59,785 bases of DNA, taken from NCBI GenBank assembly GCA_934654795.1, contig CAKUGT010000011.1:1-59785 (forward strand). Reading direction: 5' to 3'. Made by a program: the position numbers and the translations under genes. Each line of letters begins with the position of its first letter. The stretch's first letter is position 1. Below the pieces are notes generated by a model, which saw nothing but the letters and a program-made list of their open reading frames with translations, did no database searches and had not been told where the DNA came from. Below are positions 8,126 through 16,924 of this stretch, in pieces. The stretch comes from an uncultured Collinsella sp. GTDB taxonomy: Bacteria > Actinomycetota > Coriobacteriia > Coriobacteriales > Coriobacteriaceae.

Positions 8126-9774
8126 CGCTGATCACCCTCGCGCGACCAGGGAAGGCGGATACGCGGGCGTTCGGCGCGCGTTGCACGGTCGGCGACCATA
8201 TCGCTCCAAGGGCCGACGGCGCACCCCAGTTCCACGAGCATCTCGCGCGTGGCCTCGCGCACGCTAGTCGCAAAAGCGCTGGTCTGCCCCACTGCCTCGT
8301 CAGCGCGCCCAAACGCCATGAGCGCGGCGAGATCCTGCCCGCCATCGGCGATACGAATCTTGGAGCTCAACGCACAGGCAATCTCAAAGCGCATGGCGAC
8401 GTCCTCGTCTGCCCCGCGCGCACCGAACCGGTTGAACACGGCGCTCATGCGCGTTCGCGGCACACCTACCCGACCTGCCAGTTCAATGACGCGCGATGCC
8501 GATGCCGCGGACGACACCGCCGCATCGCCAACGACCAGGCAACGGTCGCTCGCCGCCACCGCAGCCGCCACGGCGTCGCCCCAAAAGACCGAGGTATCGA
8601 TAAAGACCACGTCGGATTCGCGACGCAGAACATCAAGCAGTAGCTCCACCGGACGTGCCATGAGCTCGGCTTGCTCGGGCGCCGCGACGGGACCCCAGAG
8701 CGTAACGCCCGGTGCCACGCGCATCGATGTGGCTACGATATCCGGCTCGGTGAGCGTGCCCGCCGCCGACGGCTCGATAAGTGCCGCCATATCGCGCGGA
8801 GCATCGACGCCTAACAAGTCGTAAAGGTTTCCAAACATCAGGTCCAGGTCGAGCACGGCGGCACGCAAGCCCAACAGCGACGATGTGTGTGCCATGGTGG
8901 CAACGATCGTCGACTTGCCGCAACCGCCCGAACCCGAAATGGCGCAGATGACCGGAGCTCGATGCGGCGAAGCGACAGCGTCTGCCGGCGGCATCGGAGG
9001 CGGCGGGGCGGGCGTCGGTGACAGCGTCCCCGTCTCCCCCGCCGCAACCACACGCTGCGTCCAAGCCGGCATGGCAGCTTGTTCGGTCTGCGAGGCAGGC
9101 TCGTTCTGTGCAATCTGCTCATGCTGCATCAGCGACAACTCGCCGCACCCGGCAAAGCCCTCAACTTCATCGAGTTCATCCGCCAGATTCACGCCGTGCA
9201 CGTATCCCATATCTACAGCCGGGGAATCGCCAGCATGCTGCGCCGGCCCTCCAGCGTCATCGTATACAAGAGGGTTCCGGGGGCGCCGACCATGCTCGGC
9301 TTCCGCTTTTCCATAATCATCAACACGCGGGCCTCTTGTAGCGCGAGGCGCCCCGGGTTCCCTATCAACAAAAGCATCGGGCTCAATCGTCATGCGCCGA
9401 TCGGAATCAACCGCTCCCTCGCCCGCGCGCCCGTTGCCGCATATACTGTGTGCAGCGATGACCTCGGTCGCCCCCGCGCGAAACAGCCCCTCGATATCCG
9501 ACGGATCGAGCGCTTCTATCAACACGACCACGCGACTCACGCGGCCTTCGGCCGTCAGGCGCGCAACAGTCTTGCGCACATCTTCGGTATCAAACAGAGA
9601 CGCCGCGATGATGGCAGCCCCGCGGCGCGACGGAAACGCCCGAGCCATGGAAATCAGCCCGTCCAGGTCACCCACGCGAAGCACCTGTGCGCCCGCATCA
9701 CGGCCCTCGACTTCCCGCTGCAACAGCCCGTAATCGCCGCACGCGCAGCACGCAAGCCAGATCGCCTTCATCAC
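8122..9774 (-). CDS. cpaE: TadZ/CpaE-like pilus localisation ATPase
   Basis: 550 aa. Residues 1-110 look like the degenerate receiver-like domain of CpaE proteins; a long linker (110-265) is rich in charged residues and ends in a proline run. The MinD/ParA-type domain follows with a deviant Walker A SGSGGCGKST (280-289) and DVVFIDTSVFWGD. CpaE/TadZ proteins place the pilus machine in the cell. The gene overlaps cpaB by 4 bases and tadA by 4 bases. Confidence 0.85.
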   Translation of the reverse strand: MMKAIWLACCACGDYGLLQREVEGRDAGAQVLRVGDLDGLISMARAFPSRRGAAIIAASLFDTEDVRKTVARLTAEGRVSRVVVLIEALDPSDIEGLFRAGATEVIAAHSICGNGRAGEGAVDSDRRMTIEPDAFVDREPGAPRATRGPRVDDYGKAEAEHGRRPRNPLVYDDAGGPAQHAGDSPAVDMGYVHGVNLADELDEVEGFAGCGELSLMQHEQIAQNEPASQTEQAAMPAWTQRVVAAGETGTLSPTPAPPPPMPPADAVASPHRAPVICAISGSGGCGKSTIVATMAHTSSLLGLRAAVLDLDLMFGNLYDLLGVDAPRDMAALIEPSAAGTLTEPDIVATSMRVAPGVTLWGPVAAPEQAELMARPVELLLDVLRRESDVVFIDTSVFWGDAVAAAVAASDRCLVVGDAAVSSAASASRVIELAGRVGVPRTRMSAVFNRFGARGADEDVAMRFEIACALSSKIRIADGGQDLAALMAFGRADEAVGQTSAFATSVREATREMLVELGCAVGPWSDMVADRATRAERPRIRLPWSREGDQR

Positions 9775-10430
9775 TCGTCGCCTCCGCTCTTTTTGCCGCG
9801 CGCCGTGGCGGGAATCGTCAAGCTGACCGTTCCCTTGCCCGAGGCTCCCAGCAGTTCCTTGACGTCTTCGGGGTCAGCCGCCAGCGTCACCCATTCGATC
9901 TTGCCCTCGCGCGTGGCACCGGAATCCTCACTGGTATCGATCACGTACGCGCCGCACAGCCGATCGGTTACGCCGTCTTTTTGCACATACACATCCACGT
10001 AGCTGCCCACGCCCGTAGCACCGCCGACCGAGTGCTCGGCATCGACCGCCACCGAAACGGCGACCTTACCCTTAGGCACCTCGAGTGTGTGGCTCTCGGC
10101 CTTGGTGTAGACATTGCAGATCACGGCGTTTTTGGGAATACGCGAAGTCGTCACGTCGCCGCGCACCTGGCGCAGCTCGGTCGCCGCGTCACGCGGCAGC
10201 AGACTCGTCAGCCATTCCTGGGTTATGACATTGGTCTCATCGAGGGTCTCGCCCACATCGATATCGCGCGCCGCGACGCATACCTCGACGCGATCGCCAC
10301 CGTACTTGGCCAAGGTCTCAGCCTGGACCTGTTCGGCTTGCGAGCGGATCGATGAACCGTAAACCATGCAGAGCAGAGCAGCGAGCACGCCCGCGACCAG
10401 ACTGATAGCGATGCGCTTGTTCTTGTTCAC
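9771..10430 (-). CDS. cpaB: CpaB/RcpC-like Flp pilus assembly protein (SAF domain)
   Basis: 219 aa. A basic start (NKNKR), one membrane helix (IAISLVAGVLAALLCMVYGSSI) and a SAF domain (VEVCVAARDIDVGETLDETNV... RIPKNAVICNVYT) followed by a CpaB-type beta domain. CpaB proteins are envelope components of Tad machines; here without an outer membrane the role is likely in wall passage. The GTG start at 10430 has GAGAGGAG at good spacing; an ATG at 10445 would sit on that ribosome site. First gene of the Tad operon. Confidence 0.8.
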   Translation of the reverse strand: MNKNKRIAISLVAGVLAALLCMVYGSSIRSQAEQVQAETLAKYGGDRVEVCVAARDIDVGETLDETNVITQEWLTSLLPRDAATELRQVRGDVTTSRIPKNAVICNVYTKAESHTLEVPKGKVAVSVAVDAEHSVGGATGVGSYVDVYVQKDGVTDRLCGAYVIDTSEDSGATREGKIEWVTLAADPEDVKELLGASGKGTVSLTIPATARGKKSGGDE

Positions 10431-10527
10431 GGCCGCTCCTCTCATGGCAGTGCCGGGCGAATGCCCGTACCACCATTGTCTGGGCGGTCAGAGCGCAAAG
10501 CGGCGCAATCGCGATCTTGGTTTTCGA

Positions 10528-10559
10528 TGTCAAACCAATCGCTGACCAAAAGCTGACCA
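10528..10559 (-). promoter_or_regulatory. Possible Tad operon control region
   Basis: On the minus strand two copies of TGGTCAGC (10552-10559 and 10541-10548) are spaced by 11 bases, one helical turn, and are followed by TTGACA (10533-10528), a possible -35 box. The -10 match at the right distance is poor. A regulator site upstream of cpaB is plausible but not proven. Confidence 0.3.
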
Positions 10560-10630
10560 GCCCGTCAAGCTCGTGGCAAGGTTTTGGTCGGCACGTCAGC
10601 AAACTGCATGTTTCGAGGCTTTTCCGCAGC

Positions 10631-10664
10631 AAAAAGCCGTCTCCCGAACAGTTGGGAGACGGCT
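10631..10664 (-). terminator. Terminator after rsgA
   Basis: AGCCGTCTCCC pairs perfectly with GGGAGACGGCT over an 8-base loop, followed on the minus strand by TTTTTG. It lies 18 bases after the rsgA stop and separates it from the Tad operon. Confidence 0.9.
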
Positions 10665-10681
10665 GTCATAGGAATAATCAA

Positions 10682-11866
10682 TTACAGATGGACATCGGGA
10701 TCGAGCATTTGAGCGCTCACGCGCATGGATGACGCCAAGTTTTGGAACGTTTCCAGACGCAGGCTGTCGATCTGCCCGGCGTCCTCGGCCTCGCGAACGG
10801 CGCAGCCCGGCTCATGGGTATGCGTGCAATCGCCAAACCGGCACGCGCGCGATGCCTCGACAATCTCGGGGAAAGCGCGCGCCAGACCCCGCTCGTGACC
10901 CACGAGCGGCAGGCTGCGCAGGCCCGGGGCATCGGCGATCACGCCGGCGTCGCCCGGCAGTGCCACCATCACGCGCGCGACGGTAGTGTGACGGCCCTGA
11001 TCGTCGCGTTCGCGCACACCGCCGGTCGCCAACGTATCGTGGCCCAGCAGTGCATTGAGCAGCGTCGACTTGCCGGCACCCGACTCGCCCAGAATCATGG
11101 CGCAGCTCCCGACAGGCACGCAGGCACGGACCTCGTCCAGGCCGCGGCCCTCGGCAGAGGACGTCACGATCACGCGCACGTCCGGACCCACCAGGCGGCG
11201 CACGCGGTCCAGATCGCGCTCGAGCTCCTCGGTATCGCAACGGTCAGCTTTGGTGAGTACCACCACCGGTTCGGCATCGCAGTCGAGCGCCAACACCAGC
11301 GAGCGCGCCACGCGGTCGAGCAGCACCTCACCGGCACCGAGCGCCTGCACGATTAGCACGCTATCCACGTTGGAGCAGAGCACCTGGCGCTCTCCGCGGG
11401 CACGGCCGCGCCAACGCTCAAAGCTCGTACGGCGCGGCAGCACGCACTCAATCACGCCCATATCGTGCCCGGGAGCGCGGCGCACCGCCACACGATCGCC
11501 CACGGCAGGCAGCAGGACCTCGTCCTCACCGCGCGACTTGGCAAACCCCACGGCATGCTCGGCGCGGAAGGTATCGTCGGCAGTCGCCACCAGCGGAAAC
11601 CCGCGATCCAAGCGCACCACGGCGCCAAGCTGCATCTGCTCGGGCTCCTCGGCATGTGCGCAGAAATCATCAAAGGCAGTCTGCTGAGCTTCATCGACCG
11701 GCAGGTCATCAAACGCCGGAACGTCCTGCAGCGCGTCGAGTCCCGGCACGCTTGCCAGCAGCTCCTCAGCAGATGCGGGAGCCTCGGTCGCGAGCTTCCG
11801 ACGACGATCGCGCTTAGCCCGCGCCCCCGTCGTCTTTTTCTTCGCTTTAGCCTTAGCCTTGCCCAC
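10682..11866 (-). CDS. rsgA: Ribosome small-subunit GTPase RsgA
   Basis: 394 aa. A circularly permuted GTPase that assists 30S maturation. The order of motifs is the permuted one: TKAD (G4), then GESGAGKSTLLNALLG (G1), then DAPGLRSL (G3). The C-terminal zinc knuckle is complete: CRFGDCTHTHEPGCAV. An OB-like domain precedes (VGDRVAVRRAPG). The N-terminal 80 residues are a lysine/arginine-rich extension (GKAKAKAKKKTTGARAKRDRRR) longer than in Bacillus or E. coli proteins. The GTG start at 11866 has GGGAGG 5 bases upstream. Confidence 0.93.
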   Translation of the reverse strand: MGKAKAKAKKKTTGARAKRDRRRKLATEAPASAEELLASVPGLDALQDVPAFDDLPVDEAQQTAFDDFCAHAEEPEQMQLGAVVRLDRGFPLVATADDTFRAEHAVGFAKSRGEDEVLLPAVGDRVAVRRAPGHDMGVIECVLPRRTSFERWRGRARGERQVLCSNVDSVLIVQALGAGEVLLDRVARSLVLALDCDAEPVVVLTKADRCDTEELERDLDRVRRLVGPDVRVIVTSSAEGRGLDEVRACVPVGSCAMILGESGAGKSTLLNALLGHDTLATGGVRERDDQGRHTTVARVMVALPGDAGVIADAPGLRSLPLVGHERGLARAFPEIVEASRACRFGDCTHTHEPGCAVREAEDAGQIDSLRLETFQNLASSMRVSAQMLDPDVHL

Positions 11867-11914
11867 AGATGCCTCCCAGCACAAAACCACACAACTGAGC
11901 AGGTATTTTACCCA

Positions 11915-11951
11915 CAAAAAAGAGTCGGTCGAGCAAACGCTCGACCGGCTC
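11915..11951 (-). terminator. Terminator between the P-type ATPase and rsgA
   Basis: A 13-bp stem (core GGTCGAGC/GCTCGACC) with a 4-base loop is followed on the minus strand by a run of six to seven T. It would end transcripts coming from the ATPase gene and its 3' structured element. Confidence 0.85.
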
Positions 11952-12010
11952 ACACACTTTCCCTCAGCCCTTTTCATCCGCACGAGAGAAAAGCCAGCAA
12001 AGTCACCGCA

Positions 12011-12105
12011 GGGCCCGCCCGCCGAGAGGGGTTTCCAAAGGGCACATCCCGCAGCCGCAACGCGGCGAGGACGTGCCCGTGGAAACCCCGCAGGCGGGCG
12101 GGCCC
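12011..12105 (-). ncRNA. 95-nt structured 3' element, copy 1
   Basis: It begins 12 bases after the ATPase stop. Minus-strand stems: GGGCCCGCCCGCC with GGCGGGCGGGCCC; GGGGTTTCCA with TGGAAACCCC; GGGCAC with GTGCCC; and an apical GCCGC/GCGGC hairpin. A second copy of the same length at 20778-20872 has different bases in the stems but keeps them paired, while the inner bulges (TGC, CTCTC, GTCCTCGCCGC, GGCTGCGGGAT) are conserved. No U tract follows. Function unknown; it may be a 3'-UTR element or a mobile structured repeat. Confidence 0.65.
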
Positions 12106-12116
12106 GGACAGGTACG

Positions 12117-14798
12117 TTACTCTTTCTCCACCGCGCGCATGATCGCCTTGTAGATCTCCATCAGCGGGATGATCAGGAAGGCCAGGCCCAGGGCAGCGAC
12201 AACGCCCTTGAGCTCAAGCGTCACGGGGCCAAAGAACATCTCGGCAAGCGTCGGCTGCACGGTTACGATCACCGTCAGCACCAGCGCCAGCGCGGCGGAA
12301 GCCCACAGCCACTTGTTCTGCTTCTTCATGGTGAACAGCGACGCACGACGGCTGCGCATATTGAAGCAGTGGAAAATCTCGACCATGTTGAGCGTGATGA
12401 ACGCCATCATCACGCCTTCCTCGTCGGCATTGCCGGCGATCATATCGGCGATGTGGATGTAGCCCATGTCAAAGTACACGCCCACAAAGAAGCTCGCCAG
12501 CACCAGCACGGTGATGATTAGGCCCTGGACCACACAGTCCAGGCCCATATTGCCGGCAAAGACGCCGTCCTTGGCGTTGCGCGGCTTGCGCTTCATGATG
12601 TCGCCCTCGGCATCCTCCATGCCCAACGCGAGCGCGGGGAAGCAGTCGGTAACCAGGTTCACCCACAGCAGCTGCACCGGCTGGAAGATGGTAAAGCCGA
12701 TGAGCGTGGCGATAAACACCGAGAACACCTCGGCAAGGTTGGCCGAAAGCAGGAACTGGATGACCTTGCGGATGTTGTCGTAGATGCGACGGCCCTCTTC
12801 GCAGGCACCGATGATGGTGGCGAAGTTGTCGTCGGCGAGCACCATGTCGGCGACGTTCTTGGTGACATCGGTACCGGTGATGCCCATGCCCACGCCGATG
12901 TCGGCGCGCTTGATGGACGGAGCGTCGTTGACGCCGTCGCCCGTCATGGCCACGATCTGGTCGCGCGACTTCCAAGCCTCGACGATGCGGGTCTTGTGCT
13001 CGGGCTGGACGCGGGCGTACACGCCGTAATCCTCGATGTGCGCGTCGAGCTCCTCGTCGCTCATGCGATCGAGGTCGGCACCGGTGATGGCCTGGCTGCG
13101 ATCGGCGACGATGCCCAGCTGCTTGGCGATGGCCACGGCGGTGTCGATGTGGTCGCCCGTGATCATGACGGTGCGGATACCGGCGTCGTGCGCCTCGCGG
13201 ATGGCGTCGGCGACCTCGGGGCGGACCGGGTCAATCATGCCGGACAGGCCGCAAAAGACCAGGTCGTGCTCGAGCGCGGCGGGGCTGCAGTCGGCCGGGA
13301 CCTCGGTGTAGGTGCGGCTTGCCAGCGCCAGCACGCGCAGGGCCTCGTCGGCCATGGCCTTGTTGGCGGCCACGAGCTCGGCACGACGCTCCTCGGTCAG
13401 TGGAACGACCTTGTCGCCGTCGTAGATATGGGTGCACAGGCCGATCACCACATCGGGCGCGCCCTTGGTGTACTGCTCATACTCGCCGTCCAGGGTCTCG
13501 ACGACCACGGACATCATCTTGCGGCCCGAGTCAAACGGGGCCTCACCCACACGCGGATGCTCGGCGGTCAGGCCGGTGAGCCCCGCCTTGCCGGCGTCGT
13601 TGACGAGCGCGCACTCAGTCGGCTCACCCACGGCCTCGCCCAGCTCCTCATCCCACTGGGCGTCGGAGCACAGAGCCATACCGGCCAGGAACTTCTCCTT
13701 GGGCGCAGCGAGCTCGTGCTTGACAACGGTCATCTTGTTTTGGGTAAGGGTGCCGGTCTTGTCGGAGCAGATGGTCTGCGTGCAGCCAAGGGTCTCGACA
13801 GCAGAGAGCTTGCGGATAATCGCCTGGCGCTTGGCCATCTTGGTCACGCCAAGCGACAGCACGATGGTCACGACGGCGACCAGGCCCTCGGGGATGGCGG
13901 CGACGGCGAGCGAGACGGCAACCATAAAGGTGTCGAGCAGGGCAGTCGGGTCGGTGAGAACGTTGCCCACGCCGTGGCGCAGGATGTCGACGCCAAAGAT
14001 CACGACGCAGATGACGATAACCATAATGGTAAGGATGCGGCTGAGCTCGGCGAGCTTCACCTGCAACGGTGTGAGCTCTTCCTTGGCCTCGGCAAGAGCG
14101 CCGGCAATCTTGCCCATCTCGGTGTTCATACCGGTGCCGACCACGACGGCGCGACCGCGACCGTACACCACGGTGGAACCCATGTAGCACATGTTCTTAC
14201 GGTCGCCGAGCGGCACGTCCTCGGTGCCCGCGGCGAGCTCGATCACGTTGGCGTGCTTCTCGACCGGCACGGACTCGCCGGTCAGCGCAGCCTCTTCGAT
14301 CTTCATCGTGGCGCTCTCGAGCACGCGGCAATCGGCCGGGACCGAGTCGCCCGCCTCGAGCATGATCACGTCACCGGGCACGAGCTCGGCGCTCGGCAGA
14401 TGCACGAGCTTGCCGTCGCGCAGCACCTTGGACTGCGCCGCGCTCATCTCCTGCAGGGCCTCGAGGGCCTCCTCGCTTTTAGCCTCCTGGACCACGCCCA
14501 GCACCGAGTTGACGATAACGACGAACATGATGATGAAGACATCGGCAAAGTCGGGCTCGCCCTTGACCATGCCCGTGAGTGCACTGATGACGGCAGCAAC
14601 GATCAGCATGATGACCATGGGGTCGGCCATCTGCTCAAAGAAGCGCTTCCACAACGGCGTCTTCTCGGCTTCCTCAAGCTTGTTAGGGCCTGTCTTGGCG
14701 AGGCGCGACGACGCCTCGCCGGTGCTCAGGCCGAGGTTCTCATCGACACCCTGGTCGCTGAGCACCTCCGCCGCGGCGGACAGGTATTCCTTTTGCAT
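12117..14798 (-). CDS. Calcium-type P-type ATPase
   Basis: 893 aa, the usual length for P2-type cation pumps. N-terminal cation ATPase domain (LSTGEASSRLAKTGPNKLEE), TGES in the actuator (about 173-176), PEGL in M4 (303-306), the phosphorylation site DKTGT (Asp 346), then MTGDGVNDAPSIKRADIGVGMG in the P domain, and six C-terminal membrane segments with VNLVTDCFPALALGMED. This pattern fits Ca2+ (or Ca2+/Mn2+) export ATPases of the PacL/PMCA group; the ion is inferred. The ATG is followed upstream by AGGAGGGG, which is part of a leader hairpin. Confidence 0.9.
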   Translation of the reverse strand: MQKEYLSAAAEVLSDQGVDENLGLSTGEASSRLAKTGPNKLEEAEKTPLWKRFFEQMADPMVIMLIVAAVISALTGMVKGEPDFADVFIIMFVVIVNSVLGVVQEAKSEEALEALQEMSAAQSKVLRDGKLVHLPSAELVPGDVIMLEAGDSVPADCRVLESATMKIEEAALTGESVPVEKHANVIELAAGTEDVPLGDRKNMCYMGSTVVYGRGRAVVVGTGMNTEMGKIAGALAEAKEELTPLQVKLAELSRILTIMVIVICVVIFGVDILRHGVGNVLTDPTALLDTFMVAVSLAVAAIPEGLVAVVTIVLSLGVTKMAKRQAIIRKLSAVETLGCTQTICSDKTGTLTQNKMTVVKHELAAPKEKFLAGMALCSDAQWDEELGEAVGEPTECALVNDAGKAGLTGLTAEHPRVGEAPFDSGRKMMSVVVETLDGEYEQYTKGAPDVVIGLCTHIYDGDKVVPLTEERRAELVAANKAMADEALRVLALASRTYTEVPADCSPAALEHDLVFCGLSGMIDPVRPEVADAIREAHDAGIRTVMITGDHIDTAVAIAKQLGIVADRSQAITGADLDRMSDEELDAHIEDYGVYARVQPEHKTRIVEAWKSRDQIVAMTGDGVNDAPSIKRADIGVGMGITGTDVTKNVADMVLADDNFATIIGACEEGRRIYDNIRKVIQFLLSANLAEVFSVFIATLIGFTIFQPVQLLWVNLVTDCFPALALGMEDAEGDIMKRKPRNAKDGVFAGNMGLDCVVQGLIITVLVLASFFVGVYFDMGYIHIADMIAGNADEEGVMMAFITLNMVEIFHCFNMRSRRASLFTMKKQNKWLWASAALALVLTVIVTVQPTLAEMFFGPVTLELKGVVAALGLAFLIIPLMEIYKAIMRAVEKE

Positions 14799-14805
14799 AT
14801 AGAGT

Positions 14806-14862
14806 CCCCTCCTGGGATTCGGGCCACTCAGCAGATTGATGCCCGATCATAATTCCCAGGAG
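14806..14862 (-). promoter_or_regulatory. 5' leader hairpin masking the ATPase ribosome site
   Basis: In the minus-strand leader CTCCTGGGA (14862-14854) pairs perfectly with TCCCAGGAG (14817-14809), and inside it TCGGGC pairs with GCCCGA. The ribosome site AGGAGGGG (14813-14806) starts within the closing strand, 7 bases before the ATG. The stem would therefore hide the translation start unless opened by an ion, protein or temperature. The rest of 14863-15130 shows no gene and no known riboswitch class. Confidence 0.55.
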
Positions 14863-15171
14863 AAGGGCAAGGGCTCATCAAGGCTGCCGTGCTGAGCGGC
14901 AGTTGATAGTGGAGCTATGGTACCCCAAAGCGGCGCGTCTAGCCAAAACATTCCATCTGGAAACACGGTCCGGGTACAACGGTGCAGACGGTGTGATGCT
15001 CAATGTTGGTAAAACGTTTTTTCTACGGCTCATCGCCTAACTGAAATATCTCCCAGATAGCAGCGGTAAGACCGCTTGGTAAAAGTTTTTCCTTTAGCCT
15101 TTTTGGAGTAAAAAATGAACTTCTTAATCGGCGTACGGTCGATTTTTAGGGGTATTCGGTCGGCAATTCGT

Positions 15172-15177
15172 TATAAT
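15172..15177 (+). promoter_or_regulatory. Probable pyk promoter -10 box
   Basis: A perfect TATAAT lies 64 bases before the pyk start in an AT-rich stretch. The -35 region is weak (TTTAGG at 21 bases or GGGGTA at 17). Confidence 0.5.
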
Positions 15178-15240
15178 CTTCTCGGTTTTATTTCTTATGG
15201 TTTATCTATCAGCGCAAGACGATGTCAGATGGAGGTCTGA

Positions 15241-16701
15241 ATGTACAAGCGCACCAAGATTGTATGCACCATGGGTCCCGCCTGCGATAGCGACGAGACC
15301 ATCCGCGAGATGATCAAGGCGGGCATGAACGTCGCCCGTTTTAACTTCTCGCACGGCTCCTACGACGAGCACCACGGTCGCATCGAGCGCGTCCGTCGTA
15401 TTTCCAAGGAGCTCGGTATGCCCGTCGGCATCCTGCTCGACACCAAGGGCCCCGAGGTCCGCACCGGCCTTCTGGTCGACGGCAAGAAGGTTGCCGTCAA
15501 GACCGGCGACAAGATCGTCGTCACTGCTCAGCCCACGTCCGAGGATTTCCACGGCACCGCCGAGCACATCTCCCTCGACTACCTGGCTCTGCCCTCCGAG
15601 GTCGAGAAGGGCTCCCTCATCCTGATCGATGACGGCCTGGTTGCCCTCGAGGTCGAGTCCGTCAGCGGCCAGGACATGACCTGCGTCGTCAAGAACGACG
15701 GCCTGATCGGCGAGCGCAAGGGCGTCAACATGCCCAACGTCAACATCTCGCTGCCCGCCATCACCGAGCGCGATCGTCAGGACATCCTCTTTGGCCTGAC
15801 CGAGAACATCGACTACATCGCCGCTTCCTTCATCCGTGACGGCGAGTCCGTCCGCGGCATCCGCGAGCTTTGCCGCGAGAACGGTGGCGAGCATGTGACG
15901 ATCTTCCCGAAGATCGAGTGCGCCCTGGGCGTCGAGAACTTCGACGAGATCCTCGAGGCTTCCGACGGCATCATGGTCGCCCGTGGCGACCTGGGCATCG
16001 AGATCAAGCCCGAGCTCGTTCCGCACATCCAGAAGGAGATCATCGCCAAGTGCAACGCGGCCTACAAGCCCGTCATCACCGCTACGCAGATGCTCGACTC
16101 CATGCAGCAGAACCCGCGCCCGACGCGCGCCGAGGTTGCCGACGTTGCTAACGCCATCTACGACGGCACCGATGCCGTCATGCTGTCCGGCGAGTCCGCT
16201 GCCGGTAAGTACCCGGTTGAGGCCGTTAAGATGCAGGCCAGCATTGCTCTCGAGACCGAGAAGTATCTCCCGGCCCACGCTCCGCTCGAGGTTCCGGCAG
16301 ATGCTCACGGCACCCGCGTCGTCAACAACGTTGTGGGTATGTCCGCTGTAAACATGGCTACCACCGTTGGCGCCAAGTGCATCACCGTGCCGACGACCAC
16401 CGGTCGTACCGCTCGCCTGATTTCGCACTTCCGTCCCAACATGCCGATCTGCGCGTTCTCCCGCCACGAGTGGGCCGTCCAGCAGATGATCATGTACTGG
16501 GGCGTTATCCCGCACCAGGCCGAGATTACCCAGGGCACCGTCAACGGCACGATCGTCAAGGCGATCGAGACCGCTAAGGAGCTCGGCTACGTCGAGGCCG
16601 GCGATCTGACCGTCGCTACCGCCGGCGATCCCCGCATGAGCGTTCAGCTCGAGGATAAGGTCTCCTCGACCAACGTCGCTTACGTCGCTCAGGTGCGCTA
16701 A
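15241..16701 (+). CDS. pyk: Pyruvate kinase
   Basis: 486 aa. Converts phosphoenolpyruvate and ADP to pyruvate and ATP, the last step of glycolysis. It shows TKIVCTMGPA at the start, NVARFNFSHG, the active-site segment FPKIECALG with the catalytic Lys, ARGDLGIEI and the signature ATQMLDSM, followed by the C-terminal allosteric domain (TTTGRTARLISHFRP). GGAGG lies 5-9 bases before the ATG. Codon use is strongly biased to C-ending codons, as expected for a highly expressed gene. Single-gene unit with its own terminator. Confidence 0.97.
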   Translation: MYKRTKIVCTMGPACDSDETIREMIKAGMNVARFNFSHGSYDEHHGRIERVRRISKELGMPVGILLDTKGPEVRTGLLVDGKKVAVKTGDKIVVTAQPTSEDFHGTAEHISLDYLALPSEVEKGSLILIDDGLVALEVESVSGQDMTCVVKNDGLIGERKGVNMPNVNISLPAITERDRQDILFGLTENIDYIAASFIRDGESVRGIRELCRENGGEHVTIFPKIECALGVENFDEILEASDGIMVARGDLGIEIKPELVPHIQKEIIAKCNAAYKPVITATQMLDSMQQNPRPTRAEVADVANAIYDGTDAVMLSGESAAGKYPVEAVKMQASIALETEKYLPAHAPLEVPADAHGTRVVNNVVGMSAVNMATTVGAKCITVPTTTGRTARLISHFRPNMPICAFSRHEWAVQQMIMYWGVIPHQAEITQGTVNGTIVKAIETAKELGYVEAGDLTVATAGDPRMSVQLEDKVSSTNVAYVAQVR

Positions 16702-16731
16702 AACGCACTTGCAAGCACGCTTGCATTGCAA

Positions 16732-16766
16732 AGGGCCCGGAAGGCTTTGCCTTCCGGGCCCTTTTT
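16732..16766 (+). terminator. Terminator of pyk
   Basis: AGGGCCCGGAAGGC and GCCTTCCGGGCCCT form a 14-bp perfect stem with a 3-base loop followed by five T, 30 bases after the pyk stop. Confidence 0.95.
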
Positions 16767-16792
16767 CTGTGCGCCGATGCCTACTGTATAGC

Positions 16793-16924
16793 ATGACACG
16801 CAACCAGCTGCTTATGGCATGCTACGAAATGTGCAGCTCGTTTGCCGTGTTTACGCCCTGCGACGGGAGCTATTGGTCGATTGGGATGAGCTGTTCGCCG
16901 TCAAGCCGGCCAGCTAGCAGCTAG
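16793..16924 (+). pseudogene. Possible remnant of a small gene
   Basis: A frame starting MTRNQLLMACYEMC runs to 16924. Moving to the next frame after the DG codons gives a more protein-like end, RELLVDWDELFAVKPAS followed by a stop at 16917-16919. The two halves together look like one short protein broken by a frameshift. No ribosome site is clear and no family is recognised. Confidence 0.25.

Noticed and set aside
12996..14852. Long open frame (618 codons) on the plus strand opposite the P-type ATPase
   Set aside because: Composition is His/Gly/Leu/Asp-rich without any domain, no ribosome site; it mirrors the biased codons of the real minus-strand gene.
15202..16803. 533-codon minus-strand frame opposite pyk
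   Set aside because: Mirror of a strongly codon-biased gene, no motif.
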